From the NCBI GenBank assembly GCA_039984715.1, contig JBDWUA010000020.1:185855-249854 (forward strand): DNA of 64,000 nt, written 5' to 3'. Positions 8,511 through 18,229 of the stretch are shown one piece after another; within the stretch, counting starts at the first letter, position 1; the number at the start of each line of letters is the position of its first letter. This DNA comes from JABSSA01 sp039984715. GTDB lineage: Bacteria; Pseudomonadota; Alphaproteobacteria; Rhodobacterales; Rhodobacteraceae. The notes beneath the pieces are model-generated. The model saw nothing but the letters and a program-made list of their open reading frames with translations. It was not told the DNA's origin and ran no database searches. The translations under genes were made by a program, and so were the position numbers.

Positions 8511-9581
8511 TCACCCCTTATCGACCGGCAGCAAAACCGGCCCAGTCTTGTCAAATCCGACCATGACCGATGCATCCACCTCTAAGGGGGTATCAACGTT
8601 TTCGTTGATGGCGAACACTTCGCCGAAATCCGCGTGCAATGTGTATTCCATCCGGCTGCCGACATAAGTGGCTTTGCGCACTGTCATTTCGATGCCCGAG
8701 GCAGCGCCCAGTTTTAATCGCGTCGGGCGTACTGCCAATGCAGCGGGGCCAGTTAGTAAGCCGCGGGCGGGCAGTTGGTGTTCAAAGCCACCCACGTTGA
8801 TCGTGGCGATGTCATTTGAAACCGAATTGATCTGGCACGGTATGATATTCGCCTCGCCGATGAAGTCCGCGACAAAGCGATCTGCTGGAGCGTCATAGAG
8901 GTCCCTTGGGCTTCCTATTTGCGCGATACCGGCGTTGCGCATCACGACGATCTCATCCGATACGGCAAGCGCTTCTTCTTGATCGTGGGTGACGTAAACC
9001 ACGGTCAATCCGAGATTTTGTTGGATTTCGCGAATTTCCTCGCGCACTTGGCGGCGCAGCTTGGCGTCAAGGTTTGAGAGGGGTTCGTCAAACAGCAAAA
9101 CCTGCGGTTCCAAGACCAGAGCGCGCGCGACGGCCACGCGTTGTTGTTGCCCGCCTGACAATTCCGATGGCAAGCGGTCGCCATATCCCTTGAGTCCGAC
9201 CAGATCGAGCCCTTGGGCCGCGCGGTCTTTGCTTTCTGATTTATCAAACCCCGAAAACCCAAGACCGTAGGACACGTTTTCCATCACTGTCATGTGCGGG
9301 AACAACGCATAGCTTTGGAACACCATCGACACATCCCGGTCGGTGGCGGGCAGCAATGTAACGTCACGCTCGCCGATAAAGATCGAGCCCTTGGTCGCCA
9401 TTTCAAGCCCTGCGATCATCCGCAGCGTCGTTGTTTTCCCACAACCCGAAGGCCCCAGCAGCGTCACCAATTTGCCCGCCTCAATCTCGAGGTTGATGTT
9501 GTCGACGGCGACCACATCCTTGCCGTAGACCTTCGTTACATCGCGGAAACTGACGGGGGCCGCTTTGGAATTGATGCTCAT
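8511..9581 (-). CDS. fbpC: Fe(III)/spermidine-type ABC transporter ATP-binding protein
   Basis: 356 residues. A standard CUT1/FbpC/PotA ATPase: Walker A GPSGCGKTTTLRMIAGLE, signature LSGGQQQRVAVARAL, Walker B VLLFDEPLSNLDAKLR, switch His in VYVTHDQEEAL, and a C-terminal TOBE-type domain from about residue 270. It is third in the minus-strand operon binding protein-permease-ATPase. The partner genes look like iron(III) transport, but similar systems carry 2-aminoethylphosphonate or polyamines, so the substrate is provisional. Confidence 0.82.
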   Translation of the reverse strand: MSINSKAAPVSFRDVTKVYGKDVVAVDNINLEIEAGKLVTLLGPSGCGKTTTLRMIAGLEMATKGSIFIGERDVTLLPATDRDVSMVFQSYALFPHMTVMENVSYGLGFSGFDKSESKDRAAQGLDLVGLKGYGDRLPSELSGGQQQRVAVARALVLEPQVLLFDEPLSNLDAKLRRQVREEIREIQQNLGLTVVYVTHDQEEALAVSDEIVVMRNAGIAQIGSPRDLYDAPADRFVADFIGEANIIPCQINSVSNDIATINVGGFEHQLPARGLLTGPAALAVRPTRLKLGAASGIEMTVRKATYVGSRMEYTLHADFGEVFAINENVDTPLEVDASVMVGFDKTGPVLLPVDKG

Positions 9582-9590
9582 CAGGCGTCC

Positions 9591-11804
9591 TTACGTATTG
9601 GTGCGTGATTGGGTCATACGGCGACCGATTTCTGTGCGACCGACAATGAATTGCATAAGCGCCACAACCGACAGCATGACGAAGATCAGCGTGGTGGAAT
9701 AGGCAATCGCAAGGCCGTAATCGTTGTTCTCGACCCGGCCGATGATATAGCTGGTGGCCATGTCATATTCGGCGCTGACCAAGAAAATTACGGCCGAAAT
9801 CGCCGTCATCGCGCGCACGAAACTATAGACAAGTGCGGCAAGGATTGCAGGGCGCAGCAATGGCAGGATGATCCGCCGGAAGGTTTGCCAAGAATTCGCG
9901 CCCAGTGTCAAAGAGCTTTCATCCAGTGACTTATCCAACTGCGACATGCTTGCGATCCCGGCGCGCACGCCCACGGGCATGTTGCGGAAAATAAAGCTGA
10001 CCACGAGGATGATCCCTGTGCCGGTGATTTCGACCGGTGGGACGTTGAAGGCCAGGATATAGCTGACGCCGATGACAGTACCGGGAATGGCAAAGGACAG
10101 CATCGTGCCAAATTCGAATGCGTTCTTTCCGGCAAAGGTTTGGCGGGTCAACAAATAGGCGGTTATCAGGCCCACGATGGCGGTCAAAGGGGCTGCTATT
10201 GCGGCAATTTTGAGGGTTGTCCAAAAGCTGTCCCAAGCCGCGCCAGACCAGCGGATACCGCTGTCTTCGATACGGAAGGAAAAGGCGGTGACGTAATGCT
10301 TGAGGGTGATCGTGTTGTTCACCCCCCACAGTTCAACGATAGATCCATAGAAAATCATCGCATAGACAACCATGGTGAACGCGGCCCAGATCATCGCCAT
10401 CGCCAGTACGGGAAGGGACAATGCACGCGGCATATGTGGGTGCACGCCGCTGTCGCCTTTGCCTGACACGGTCGTATAGCTTTTCTTACCAAGCCAAAAG
10501 CGCTGTGCATAAAACGCACCAAGGGTGAAACACAGCAGAACCATCGCAAGAACGGCGGCTTTGCCTTGATCATATTGCGCGCCGACAATCGCAAAGAAAA
10601 TTTCCGTACTCAGCACATCGTAATTGCCGCCAAGGACCAGCGGGTTGCCGAAATCGGCCATGCTTTCGATGAACCCCAACAGAAACGCATTGGCGAGCCC
10701 CGGACGCATCAGCGGCAGCGAGACGGTTTTGAAAACCTGCCATTTGGAGGCCCGCAACGTTTGTGCCGCCTCTTCCATTGATGGGGAAACGCCTTCGACG
10801 ACGCCGATCAGCACAAGGAATGCGATGGGGGTGAACGCCAAGGTTTGCGCGATCAGGACACCGGGCAATCCATAAAGCCAGCGGGTCGGTTGAATGCCAA
10901 ACACGTCAGAGAAAAAGACAGTGACAGAGCCCGAGAGACCAAAGAGCAGGATCAAAGCCAGTCCGATGACAAAGGGCGGTGTGATGATGGGCAGCACGGT
11001 CAACGCACGCAGCGCACGTTTATAGCGGAACCCCGAACGGGTCACGACAAGCGCAAAGATCAGGCCAAGAACGGTCGTGATAAAGCCGACAAGCACAGCA
11101 AGGAACAGCGAATTCCACGCAACGCCACAACGTCCCCCCGACAGGCAACCAAGCCCCCAGAGGCGGTTATCGAAAAACTTTGAGACAAAGACCGCAACGG
11201 AATATCCGCCCTCTTCGGAGATAAAGGCGGCCGTCAGCATCTTGGCGATCGGGAAGAACACAAACGCGGTGACGATGACGATCACGCCACCAATGGCACT
11301 GACCACAAATACGTCGCCATTGATCGCGCCGCGTGCAGCGATGCCTTGTGTAAACAGGAACAAAAAGGCCGACGCGCAAATCAACGCGCCATAACCCATG
11401 CCATATTGGCGATCTCCAAGATCCCCAAACAGCGCTTTGGCCCATTCAAAGTTCCAGCCCCGGATACCGATGGAAAAGCCCTGTAAGATCAACCAACCAA
11501 AGCCAACGGCCCCGGCAAGGATTAGAAATTTTGCATAAGCAGGATCGGTTTTGCGCCGTCCCAATGCCAGCAAAGGCAACAACAGCCCGATGGCCATAGG
11601 GGCAAGCCACAGCTTTTCACCTTGGCCGATCAAGAACGCCGCAGGGGCATAGTCTTCATCAAACGGATACCCGTCGATAAGCCATTCAAACGTAAAGAAA
11701 TCCTCCACCCCATACCAAGGGAGGAGGAAAAACCCGACCCAGCCCGCAATGATCCAGAAGATCAAAACAGGATGGGTCGTCTGCTCAGTTGTTAATGTAC
11801 GCAC
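9591..11804 (-). CDS. fbpB: Fe(III)-type ABC transporter permease, two-fold FbpB/CysT type
   Basis: 737 residues and strongly hydrophobic. It contains two permease halves, each with an EAA loop: EEAAQTLRASKWQVF...LPLMRPG in the middle and DESSLTLGANSWQTF...LPLLRPA near the C-terminus. This double organisation is the FbpB family arrangement. It is longer than most FbpB proteins because of an N-terminal region of about 200 residues with extra membrane segments. It is separated by 9-17 bp from the ATPase and the binding-protein genes on either side. Confidence 0.85.
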   Translation of the reverse strand: MRTLTTEQTTHPVLIFWIIAGWVGFFLLPWYGVEDFFTFEWLIDGYPFDEDYAPAAFLIGQGEKLWLAPMAIGLLLPLLALGRRKTDPAYAKFLILAGAVGFGWLILQGFSIGIRGWNFEWAKALFGDLGDRQYGMGYGALICASAFLFLFTQGIAARGAINGDVFVVSAIGGVIVIVTAFVFFPIAKMLTAAFISEEGGYSVAVFVSKFFDNRLWGLGCLSGGRCGVAWNSLFLAVLVGFITTVLGLIFALVVTRSGFRYKRALRALTVLPIITPPFVIGLALILLFGLSGSVTVFFSDVFGIQPTRWLYGLPGVLIAQTLAFTPIAFLVLIGVVEGVSPSMEEAAQTLRASKWQVFKTVSLPLMRPGLANAFLLGFIESMADFGNPLVLGGNYDVLSTEIFFAIVGAQYDQGKAAVLAMVLLCFTLGAFYAQRFWLGKKSYTTVSGKGDSGVHPHMPRALSLPVLAMAMIWAAFTMVVYAMIFYGSIVELWGVNNTITLKHYVTAFSFRIEDSGIRWSGAAWDSFWTTLKIAAIAAPLTAIVGLITAYLLTRQTFAGKNAFEFGTMLSFAIPGTVIGVSYILAFNVPPVEITGTGIILVVSFIFRNMPVGVRAGIASMSQLDKSLDESSLTLGANSWQTFRRIILPLLRPAILAALVYSFVRAMTAISAVIFLVSAEYDMATSYIIGRVENNDYGLAIAYSTTLIFVMLSVVALMQFIVGRTEIGRRMTQSRTNT

Positions 11805-11821
11805 TGATTATTGCGGACTGT

Positions 11822-12847
11822 TTATTGCGGCAGGACGGACACTTCGTCATCCCACTTTTTCAACAAACGTTTACGTGTGTCAGAGGAGCCAAAGGTTTTG
11901 AAATCATAATCAATCAGCTTGATCGACGACATGTCCGGCGCGCTTTCGGATGTTTCAGCACCTTTGTTGGAAGGCACCTGAAACGCATTCACTTGCAACG
12001 CGAGGTTCTGCGCTTCGGCGCTGAGGGCCCAATCATAGAACTTCTTGGCTTCGTCCATGTTACGTGCGCCATCAATGATCGACATTGAACCGATTTCATA
12101 ACCAGTACCTTCGGCTGGGGCCACGACTTTTACAGGGAACCCAGACACGGCCTGTTTCACTGCGTCATGCATAAAGACGATGCCGATTGTGTTTTCACCA
12201 CGTCCCGCTGCCTTGATCGGGGCCGAGCCGGATTTGGTATACTGGTTGATGTTCGAATGCAGGCTTTTCATGAATTCAAAGCCGTCATCTTCGCCAAACA
12301 GCTGCATCATCGTGGCCAAAGTTGTGTAAGCCGTACCCGACGAATTTGGGTTCGCCATTTGCACGTGGCCTTTATATTCCGGCTTGGTCAGGTCCGCCCA
12401 TGAGGTAGGCTCTGGCAGGTTATTCGCGGCCAAAAGGTCCGTGTTGAACCCATAGCCCAGCGCACCGGAATAGATGCCGATGGTCTTGTTGCCCGCACTT
12501 TCAGCCTGAGAAATCGCCCAGTCATGCAGTTGATCGCGCATTGGCGACACATATTCTGCGGTCAGACCTTCTTCGGCGGCTTGCAAATGCGGATCACCGG
12601 TGCCACCCCACCAAACGTCACCTTTCGGGTTCGAACTTTCTGCTTTGATCTGGGCAAATGTCTCACCTGAGGACTTCCGGGTCATGGCCACGTCGATGCC
12701 AGTCGCGTCTTGGAAGCTGTTTGCCATCAACTGGCACCAGTCTTCTTGGGCCGAACAATAAAAGGTCAACTTATCAGCTTGCGCTGCACCAGACGCGGCC
12801 ACAAAAGCCACCGCCGACGCACTTAACATCGCACGTGTAGAAATCAT
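11822..12847 (-). CDS. fbpA: Fe(III)-type ABC transporter periplasmic binding protein
   Basis: 341 residues from the chosen start at 12847, which has GGGAGGAACC upstream and gives a signal peptide (MISTRAMLSASAVAFVAASG, cleavage after AQA). The mature protein opens DKLTFYCSAQEDWCQLMANSF and contains KGDVWWGGTGDPHLQAAEEG, typical of the FutA/AfuA/FbpA group. It is first in the operon with the permease and ATPase. Whether the ligand is ferric iron or an organophosphonate cannot be settled from these motifs. Confidence 0.82.
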   Translation of the reverse strand: MISTRAMLSASAVAFVAASGAAQADKLTFYCSAQEDWCQLMANSFQDATGIDVAMTRKSSGETFAQIKAESSNPKGDVWWGGTGDPHLQAAEEGLTAEYVSPMRDQLHDWAISQAESAGNKTIGIYSGALGYGFNTDLLAANNLPEPTSWADLTKPEYKGHVQMANPNSSGTAYTTLATMMQLFGEDDGFEFMKSLHSNINQYTKSGSAPIKAAGRGENTIGIVFMHDAVKQAVSGFPVKVVAPAEGTGYEIGSMSIIDGARNMDEAKKFYDWALSAEAQNLALQVNAFQVPSNKGAETSESAPDMSSIKLIDYDFKTFGSSDTRKRLLKKWDDEVSVLPQ

Positions 12848-13335
12848 TTTGGTTCCTCCCAGATACCGTTTGTATTCACAGTAGTTACCCGACGGTAGGA
12901 AGCGCAACGGCATGTGGCAATGAAAATCTTACCAAGCCCAAGCAAGAGTCTCTTTTGCGAAAAGCAACCTCTTCGCCTCACGGGGCACGCGACCTACTAA
13001 ACTTTTCGAATGTATGGCCCGCATTCGGGCGTGCAGAAGCTATCTGGACCAAAGCAAAGATCAGCGTTTTGTGCAGCGGTTAGCAGGAAAAATGCTGATG
13101 ACCCCAACAAAGTTTAAATACCCTGCAGAGTTTTCATTTTGTAGCGTGACAGGTGAGGAATAGAATTTGGCGGTTTATCAGGAGTGCCGCGACAAGGCTC
13201 TGAGCGATTTTAGTTTGTCATTGTCGCGGACGAAGCCAACGCAATTGGCCGCTCTAGAGTCTTAAAAACAACATCCTGCGATATCGCCCGCTTTCAACAA
13301 TACGGGTCGGTATTGGGATTTTCAGGGAGACTAGA
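12848..13335. promoter_or_regulatory. Divergent intergenic region with a 9-bp inverted repeat upstream of dctP
   Basis: A 488-bp gap between the iron-type operon (leftward) and a TRAP operon (rightward). Arms CCGCGACAA (13187-13195) and TTGTCGCGG (13221-13229) form a perfect 9-bp inverted repeat about 105 bp before the dctP start. It may be an operator or an mRNA hairpin. The remainder shows no convincing gene and no recognisable Fur-type box. Confidence 0.4.
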
Positions 13336-14403
13336 ATGACAAAATCGCCAATCAAAGCCAGCCTTATCGCCGCCGTTCTTGGTGTGTCTGCTCAAAGCGC
13401 GTTTGCCCAAGAGACTATCAATGTGACAGTGATGTCTGGCTATACGGACCGCACCGCGTGGGTCAGGACCCTCAAAGAATTCTGGATGCCGGAAATCAAC
13501 AAACGTCTGGCGGAATCCGGCAATTATCAACTGAGCTATCTCGAGGCCTTTGGAACCGTTGTGCAGCCACGCGGTGAATTTGAGGCGATTGGCAATGGTG
13601 TTGGCAATATTGGCTTGGTCGTCACAGCGTTTCACACCGACAAAGTCCCACTTTCCAGCGTGTCTTACGTGGCGCCTTTCGTGTCGGTTGATCTGGCCCT
13701 GACGTCAGAAGTGAACGACGCGCTCACCTTCTCGATCCCTGAGATGCAGGACGGGTGGCGCAAGTTCGGGTTGGAATTCATCGGCCATATGGGCGCGATC
13801 AAATCCTATAACGTCTTGTCGAAAGAAAAGATCGACAGTCTTGATGATTTTGAGGGCATCAAAGTTTCTGGCGCCGGGTTGAACCTGCGCTGGCTGGAAG
13901 GATTGGGGGCGACCGGTGTGCCGACTGCGCTGCCCAAGTTCTATCAAGAGGTCAACAGTGGCGTCTCTGATGCGTTGGTGGGATGGGCGGATGTCGTTGG
14001 TGCATTCAAGCTGTGCGAGGTCGCACCGCATTTCTTGTCAGCAGATATGGGCGCTGTGTCGAACTTTGCGCTGGTTGCGAACCAATCGTGGTTCGATGGT
14101 CTGCCCGAAGAAGTCCAAACCGTCATTCGCGAAGTGACACCTGAATATCGCGATCTGTTGGCCGAGGTGACAACGGCGGGTGATGCCAAAGGCCGCGAAG
14201 CTTGCGTGGCACAAGGTGGTGAGATTCACGAAATCTCTGCCGAGCTGCGTCAGGAATGGGCGGATACATTGCCCAATATCGCCAAGGAATGGGCCGCAGC
14301 CGCCGATGCCAGCGGGTTGCCCGGCAGCGCTGTCCTGAGTGCGTATATGGACAAGATGCGTGAAGCGGGGCAACCGATTGCGCGGCAGTGGGATCAAGAA
14401 TAA
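13336..14403 (+). CDS. dctP: TRAP transporter solute-binding protein (DctP family)
   Basis: 355 residues. The signal peptide is MTKSPIKASLIAAVLGVSAQ with cleavage after AFA. The mature protein fits the DctP family: LKEFWMPEINKRLAE, the conserved GIKVSGAGLNLRWLEGLGATGVP region, which holds the Arg that binds ligand carboxylates, and the FYQEVNSGVSDALVGWADV signature. It captures an organic acid and passes it to the QM membrane pair encoded next. The start follows AGGGAGACTAG. The substrate is unknown. Confidence 0.88.
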   Translation: MTKSPIKASLIAAVLGVSAQSAFAQETINVTVMSGYTDRTAWVRTLKEFWMPEINKRLAESGNYQLSYLEAFGTVVQPRGEFEAIGNGVGNIGLVVTAFHTDKVPLSSVSYVAPFVSVDLALTSEVNDALTFSIPEMQDGWRKFGLEFIGHMGAIKSYNVLSKEKIDSLDDFEGIKVSGAGLNLRWLEGLGATGVPTALPKFYQEVNSGVSDALVGWADVVGAFKLCEVAPHFLSADMGAVSNFALVANQSWFDGLPEEVQTVIREVTPEYRDLLAEVTTAGDAKGREACVAQGGEIHEISAELRQEWADTLPNIAKEWAAAADASGLPGSAVLSAYMDKMREAGQPIARQWDQE

Positions 14404-14424
14404 CCCCGGCCGCAGGATAGCATC

Positions 14425-15018
14425 ATGGTGGACGATCATTCGCAAAGATCCGCGTTCCTGCGCGTTGTTGCGGCGCTGAACTGGTGTCTCGACAAGGCGG
14501 TGACATCGCTTAACAGTTTGGGGTCGTTGATCATCATCGCGTTGATGTGTCTGATCTGTGCAGACGTGGTGGGGCGCAATGCGTTTGCCACGTCTTTGCC
14601 CGGTGTGATCGAATTGGCCGAGATTGGGATCGTCTCTATCGTGTTCTTGCAAATCGCGGACACGCTTAAATCAGGCAAACTGATGCGTTCGGATGCGTTG
14701 CTTCACGTTATCAACGCGGCCCTCCCACGTGTTGGTTTGGTCATGGCCATCATCTTTGATGTGGCGGGGGCTGTGTTGTTCTATTTCATTGCAAACGGCG
14801 CAACAGACCGCTTTTTCAAAGCATGGGACGGCGGGTTTTATCTGGGCAATTTGGGATCATTCACAGCCCCGACATGGCCGATGGAGCTGTGTGTGGCGTT
14901 GGGGTCTTGGTTGATGTGTCTGCTTTTTGCGACACAAGCCATCAAGGGAACCGTCGCCCTGTATCGTGGCGAACAGCCGCCTGCCCCAAACACGCCAACA
15001 AGTGAATACGACACATGA
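14425..15018 (+). CDS. dctQ: TRAP transporter small permease (DctQ family)
   Basis: 197 residues with four hydrophobic segments, the size and topology of DctQ. The motif CADVVGRNAFATSLPGVIELAE corresponds to the family's conserved first-loop region. It is 21 bp downstream of the binding protein and overlaps the large permease by 4 bp. It helps couple the receptor to the DctM channel in the inner membrane. Confidence 0.87.
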   Translation: MVDDHSQRSAFLRVVAALNWCLDKAVTSLNSLGSLIIIALMCLICADVVGRNAFATSLPGVIELAEIGIVSIVFLQIADTLKSGKLMRSDALLHVINAALPRVGLVMAIIFDVAGAVLFYFIANGATDRFFKAWDGGFYLGNLGSFTAPTWPMELCVALGSWLMCLLFATQAIKGTVALYRGEQPPAPNTPTSEYDT

Positions 15019-16322
15019 CCGGTTTAGATATTGGTATCATCTCGGTTGTCGGCATTTTGCTGTTTGTCGTCTTGGGCATGTACATCCCCGTAGTTCTGAC
15101 GCTCGTGTCGCTGGTCGGGACATGGTTCATAACTGGGAACTTCCAGATCGCGATTTTCCTGCTGACCCAAAAGTCGGTCGAGACGATATCAAGTCAGGAA
15201 TTCGCGGTCATTCCGTTATTCGTCCTTATGGGGCTTTTGATCGCTATATCGGATATCGCAAGGGAAACCTTTGGCGTCGCGAACTATGTCTTTCGCAAAA
15301 TCAACGGTGGATTGGGTGTGGCCACAGTGGCCGCCAATGCGATCTTTGCGTCGATCACCGGCGTCAGCATCGCCTCGGCGGCGGTGTTCACCAAGGTCGC
15401 AGTGCCCGAGATGTTGCGCTTTGGCTATCACCCGCGCCTGGCCGTTGGCATCGTGGCGGGCAGTTCTGTTTTGGGGATGTTGATCCCACCCAGTATTCTA
15501 TTGATTGTCTATGCTTTCATCGCCGAAGTCAGCGTGGGATCCTTGTTCCTTGGGGCGGTGGTGCCGGGCCTATTGCTGGCCTTCGCCTATTTCGTGGCCA
15601 TCGTCGCCATTGGATATTTTCGCCCTGAATGGGTCGGTCAGGGCACGATTGGCGCTGTTGCCGAGGCCGAGGACATGAACCTTGCCAAGGCCATCCGATT
15701 GCTGGCACCGATCGTTGCATTGGTCGCACTGGTCATCGGCGGCATTTATACGGGCCTTTTCACACCAACAGAATCCGGCGCTGTGGGTGCTGCAGGGGCT
15801 CTTTTGTTGACGCTGGTGCGGCGTAAGCTGACATGGAAAACCTTTTGGCGCGTGACTGTTGAAACCGGCCATGTGACCGCATCGATCTGTTTCATGATTA
15901 TCGCAGCCAGCATGTATTCTTCGATGTTGGGCCTGTCCGGTGTTCCATCGGAACTGCAATCTTGGGTCGTCACATCCGGCTTTGACCTCGTCGCCCTGAT
16001 CTGTGTTTATGTGCTGATCGTTATCCTGCTGGGCACATTGCTTGATTCCGTTTCGATCATTCTTATCGTTCTACCGATCTTTATCCCGCTGCTGCAACAT
16101 TTCCAGATGGACATGATCTGGTTTGGCGTGCTGTCGATCATTGTTGTCGAAATCGGGCTGCTCACGCCGCCTTTGGGAATCGCGGTCTTTGTCGTCAAAA
16201 GCTGCTTGCCAGACGATCAAATCACTCTCAAAGACATCTTCCTTGGCGCCCTGCCCTTTGGCGGCATCATGCTGCTGCTGGTGGTGCTGATTTCGGTCTT
16301 TCCCGGTTTGGTCGTCAACTAA
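15015..16322 (+). CDS. dctM: TRAP transporter large permease (DctM family)
   Basis: 435 residues with about twelve membrane spans, the normal DctM size. Family patterns include FAVIPLFVLMGLLI, GASIASAA-like GVSIASAAVFTKVAVPEM, SSVLGMLIPPSILLIVYA and FTPTESGAVGAAGALLL. It is the ion-driven channel subunit. It closes the dctPQM operon; no strong terminator follows. Confidence 0.9.
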   Translation: MTGLDIGIISVVGILLFVVLGMYIPVVLTLVSLVGTWFITGNFQIAIFLLTQKSVETISSQEFAVIPLFVLMGLLIAISDIARETFGVANYVFRKINGGLGVATVAANAIFASITGVSIASAAVFTKVAVPEMLRFGYHPRLAVGIVAGSSVLGMLIPPSILLIVYAFIAEVSVGSLFLGAVVPGLLLAFAYFVAIVAIGYFRPEWVGQGTIGAVAEAEDMNLAKAIRLLAPIVALVALVIGGIYTGLFTPTESGAVGAAGALLLTLVRRKLTWKTFWRVTVETGHVTASICFMIIAASMYSSMLGLSGVPSELQSWVVTSGFDLVALICVYVLIVILLGTLLDSVSIILIVLPIFIPLLQHFQMDMIWFGVLSIIVVEIGLLTPPLGIAVFVVKSCLPDDQITLKDIFLGALPFGGIMLLLVVLISVFPGLVVN

Positions 16323-16340
16323 GGCGTTAAGCACACAGGT

Positions 16341-16793
16341 TTAAGTAAATGTGGGTTCGAAATCCAAAGTGGATTGGGCGATGTCGACCACCTCTTGGAC
16401 CAACGCATGCGGACGATTTTGGCGATAGCTGATCCAATACGGTGCAGGTACGATCACATCCTCCCCAGTTTCTAACGTTACTACGAAACATTCAAAGATG
16501 ATTTGATTTGCGCCATTGGTCACCACAATCTGAGAAGCTTCGTGATCAACACCATTGTCGGCCCGCAGTTGTCCAGACATTGCTTGACGTAACGGCAAGA
16601 TACCTGCCGAGTTTGTATAGCGCGCGCCACCTGCGCGCATTGCAGTAATGGTAACATCGATGATGTGATCTGGTGTGGAAAATTCAGCTTCTCCAAAGCA
16701 AACGTCGAAAATTTTGCGCTCTTCTGCCTTCAGGTGCGTGACCCTTTGCATCGCGGCGATACTTGCAGACGCCTTTAAGCTTTTGACACTGGT
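16341..16793 (-). pseudogene. Aspartate aminotransferase-like remnant (N-terminal third)
   Basis: An open stretch of about 150 codons matching only the start of a class I aminotransferase. KSLKASASIAAMQRVTHLKA corresponds to the usual N-terminal helix, and FGEAEFSTPDHI, ARYTNSAGILPLRQAM, TNGANQIIFECFV and GEDVIVPAPYWISY follow in the right order. The protein then stops at 16341, so the PLP lysine and the whole C-terminal two thirds are missing. The homologous frame extends upstream of the first ATG (16751) to a stop at 16796-16794. A dead fragment left by deletion is the simplest reading. Confidence 0.75.
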
Positions 16794-16974
16794 TTATAAG
16801 GATTTCGACGTCTTGATTGCTTTGCGCCAAGCATTTGTTTGGCACCCGGTTAACGGGCGTATCTAGGTGTAAAAGAGTGATATTTTAACTTACCGACAGT
16901 TGATTTATCGGGATGATTTCAACGCAAAGTAACGTAACGGATATTCGGTCACCTTGCGCGAGCGGGACGTGTTC

Positions 16975-17000
16975 GACTGAATGCCCGCCTCCATTCAGTC
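16975..17000. promoter_or_regulatory. Perfect 9-bp inverted repeat upstream of the TAXI-TRAP operon
   Basis: GACTGAATG and CATTCAGTC are separated by 8 bp, about 170 bp before the TAXI receptor start. The surrounding non-coding stretch (16794-17170) shows nothing else recognisable. It could be an operator for a dimeric regulator or a hairpin; no T run follows on either side, which argues against a terminator. Confidence 0.4.
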
Positions 17001-17170
17001 CAATTTGGAATGTTGCACAAGTCGGAAATTTCGCTAACAATTCCCTAATACATGAGCTTAGCTGCTCATATTGCATTCCGTGGAAACATAAATTGAATGC
17101 ACAATAATCGATCGCGCTTGAGGTACTGGAACCTCTGAAAGCCGCGATTTAGCGTTATGGGAGTATTAAA

Positions 17171-18139
17171 ATGTACGCAAAGCTAAAATCATCACTGGCA
17201 GCAGCGGCGGCAATCGCTGTGATGGCCCCCGCAGCATATGCGGAAGATTTCATCACGATCGGCACCGGCGGCGTCACAGGAGTATACTATCCAACAGGTG
17301 GCGCGATTTGCCGTCTGGTGAATAAAGGTCGCAAGGAACATGGAATTCGCTGTTCTGTCGAATCTACGGGTGGGTCAGTTTACAACATCAACACCATCCG
17401 CGAAGGCGAACTGGAATTTGGTGTCGCTCAGTCAGATTGGCAGTTCCACGCTTATAACGGCACATCCAAGTTTGCAGACGCTGGCAAATTCGAAGGTCTG
17501 CGGGCTGTCTTTTCCGTCCACCCAGAGCCGTTCACAGTTGTGGCGCGTGCAGATAGCGGCATCAAGAATTTTGCCGACCTTGAAGGCAAGCGCGTGAACA
17601 TCGGCAACCCCGGCTCTGGCCAACGCGGTACAATGGAAACATTGATGGAGGCCTTGGGTTGGACAACCGACAATTTTGCGTTGGCAACAGAGCTTAAAGT
17701 GGCAGAACAATCTGCAGCGCTGTGCGACAACCAAATCGATGCAATGGTTGTCACTGTTGGCCACCCATCCGGCACGATCCAAGAGGCAACAACAGCATGT
17801 GACGCCGTGATCGTGAACGTAACGGGTGAAGCCGTCGACAAATTGATCAGCGAAAACAGCTATTACCGGACAGCAACTGTACCGGGCGGCATGTACCGTG
17901 GCACCGACGAAGATGTGACCACATTTGGTGTAGGTGCAACCTTTGTCAGCTCTGCCAACGTTTCGGAAGAAGCCGTTTACGCAGTTGTATCTGGCGTTTT
18001 CGACAACATCGACGACTTCAAAAAGCTGCACCCCGCATTTGCCAATCTTGATCCCAAAGAAATGGCATCAGCAGGTTTGTCTGCACCTTTGCACCCCGGT
18101 GCTGCGAAATATTACAAAGAAGCTGGTTTGATCGAATAA
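17171..18139 (+). CDS. TAXI-family TRAP transporter solute receptor
   Basis: 322 residues. The signal peptide ends at AYAE; the mature protein begins DFITIGTGGVTGVYYPTGGA, the TAXI-family opening, followed by RCSVESTGGSVYNINTIREG and FGVAQSDWQFHAYNG. The C-terminal SAPLHPGAAKYYKE motif is also typical. It binds a solute (glutamate/glutamine or dicarboxylates in studied members) for the fused permease encoded 90 bp downstream. The gap contains a strong hairpin. Confidence 0.88.
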   Translation: MYAKLKSSLAAAAAIAVMAPAAYAEDFITIGTGGVTGVYYPTGGAICRLVNKGRKEHGIRCSVESTGGSVYNINTIREGELEFGVAQSDWQFHAYNGTSKFADAGKFEGLRAVFSVHPEPFTVVARADSGIKNFADLEGKRVNIGNPGSGQRGTMETLMEALGWTTDNFALATELKVAEQSAALCDNQIDAMVVTVGHPSGTIQEATTACDAVIVNVTGEAVDKLISENSYYRTATVPGGMYRGTDEDVTTFGVGATFVSSANVSEEAVYAVVSGVFDNIDDFKKLHPAFANLDPKEMASAGLSAPLHPGAAKYYKEAGLIE

Positions 18140-18161
18140 TCAGCTGATTTTTAAGAACTTT

Positions 18162-18187
18162 CCGAGGGCGGGCAATTCCGCCCTCGG
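18162..18187 (+). terminator. Hairpin between TAXI receptor and permease
   Basis: CCGAGGGCGG and CCGCCCTCGG form a perfect 10-bp stem with a six-base loop, directly after the receptor gene and 43 bp before the permease start. No T run follows, so it is more likely an mRNA-stabilising or attenuating structure that gives more receptor than permease. Confidence 0.6.
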
Positions 18188-18229
18188 ACACAATAAAAGG
18201 TCAGCCGAAAATCGGCGACAGGGGGACAG

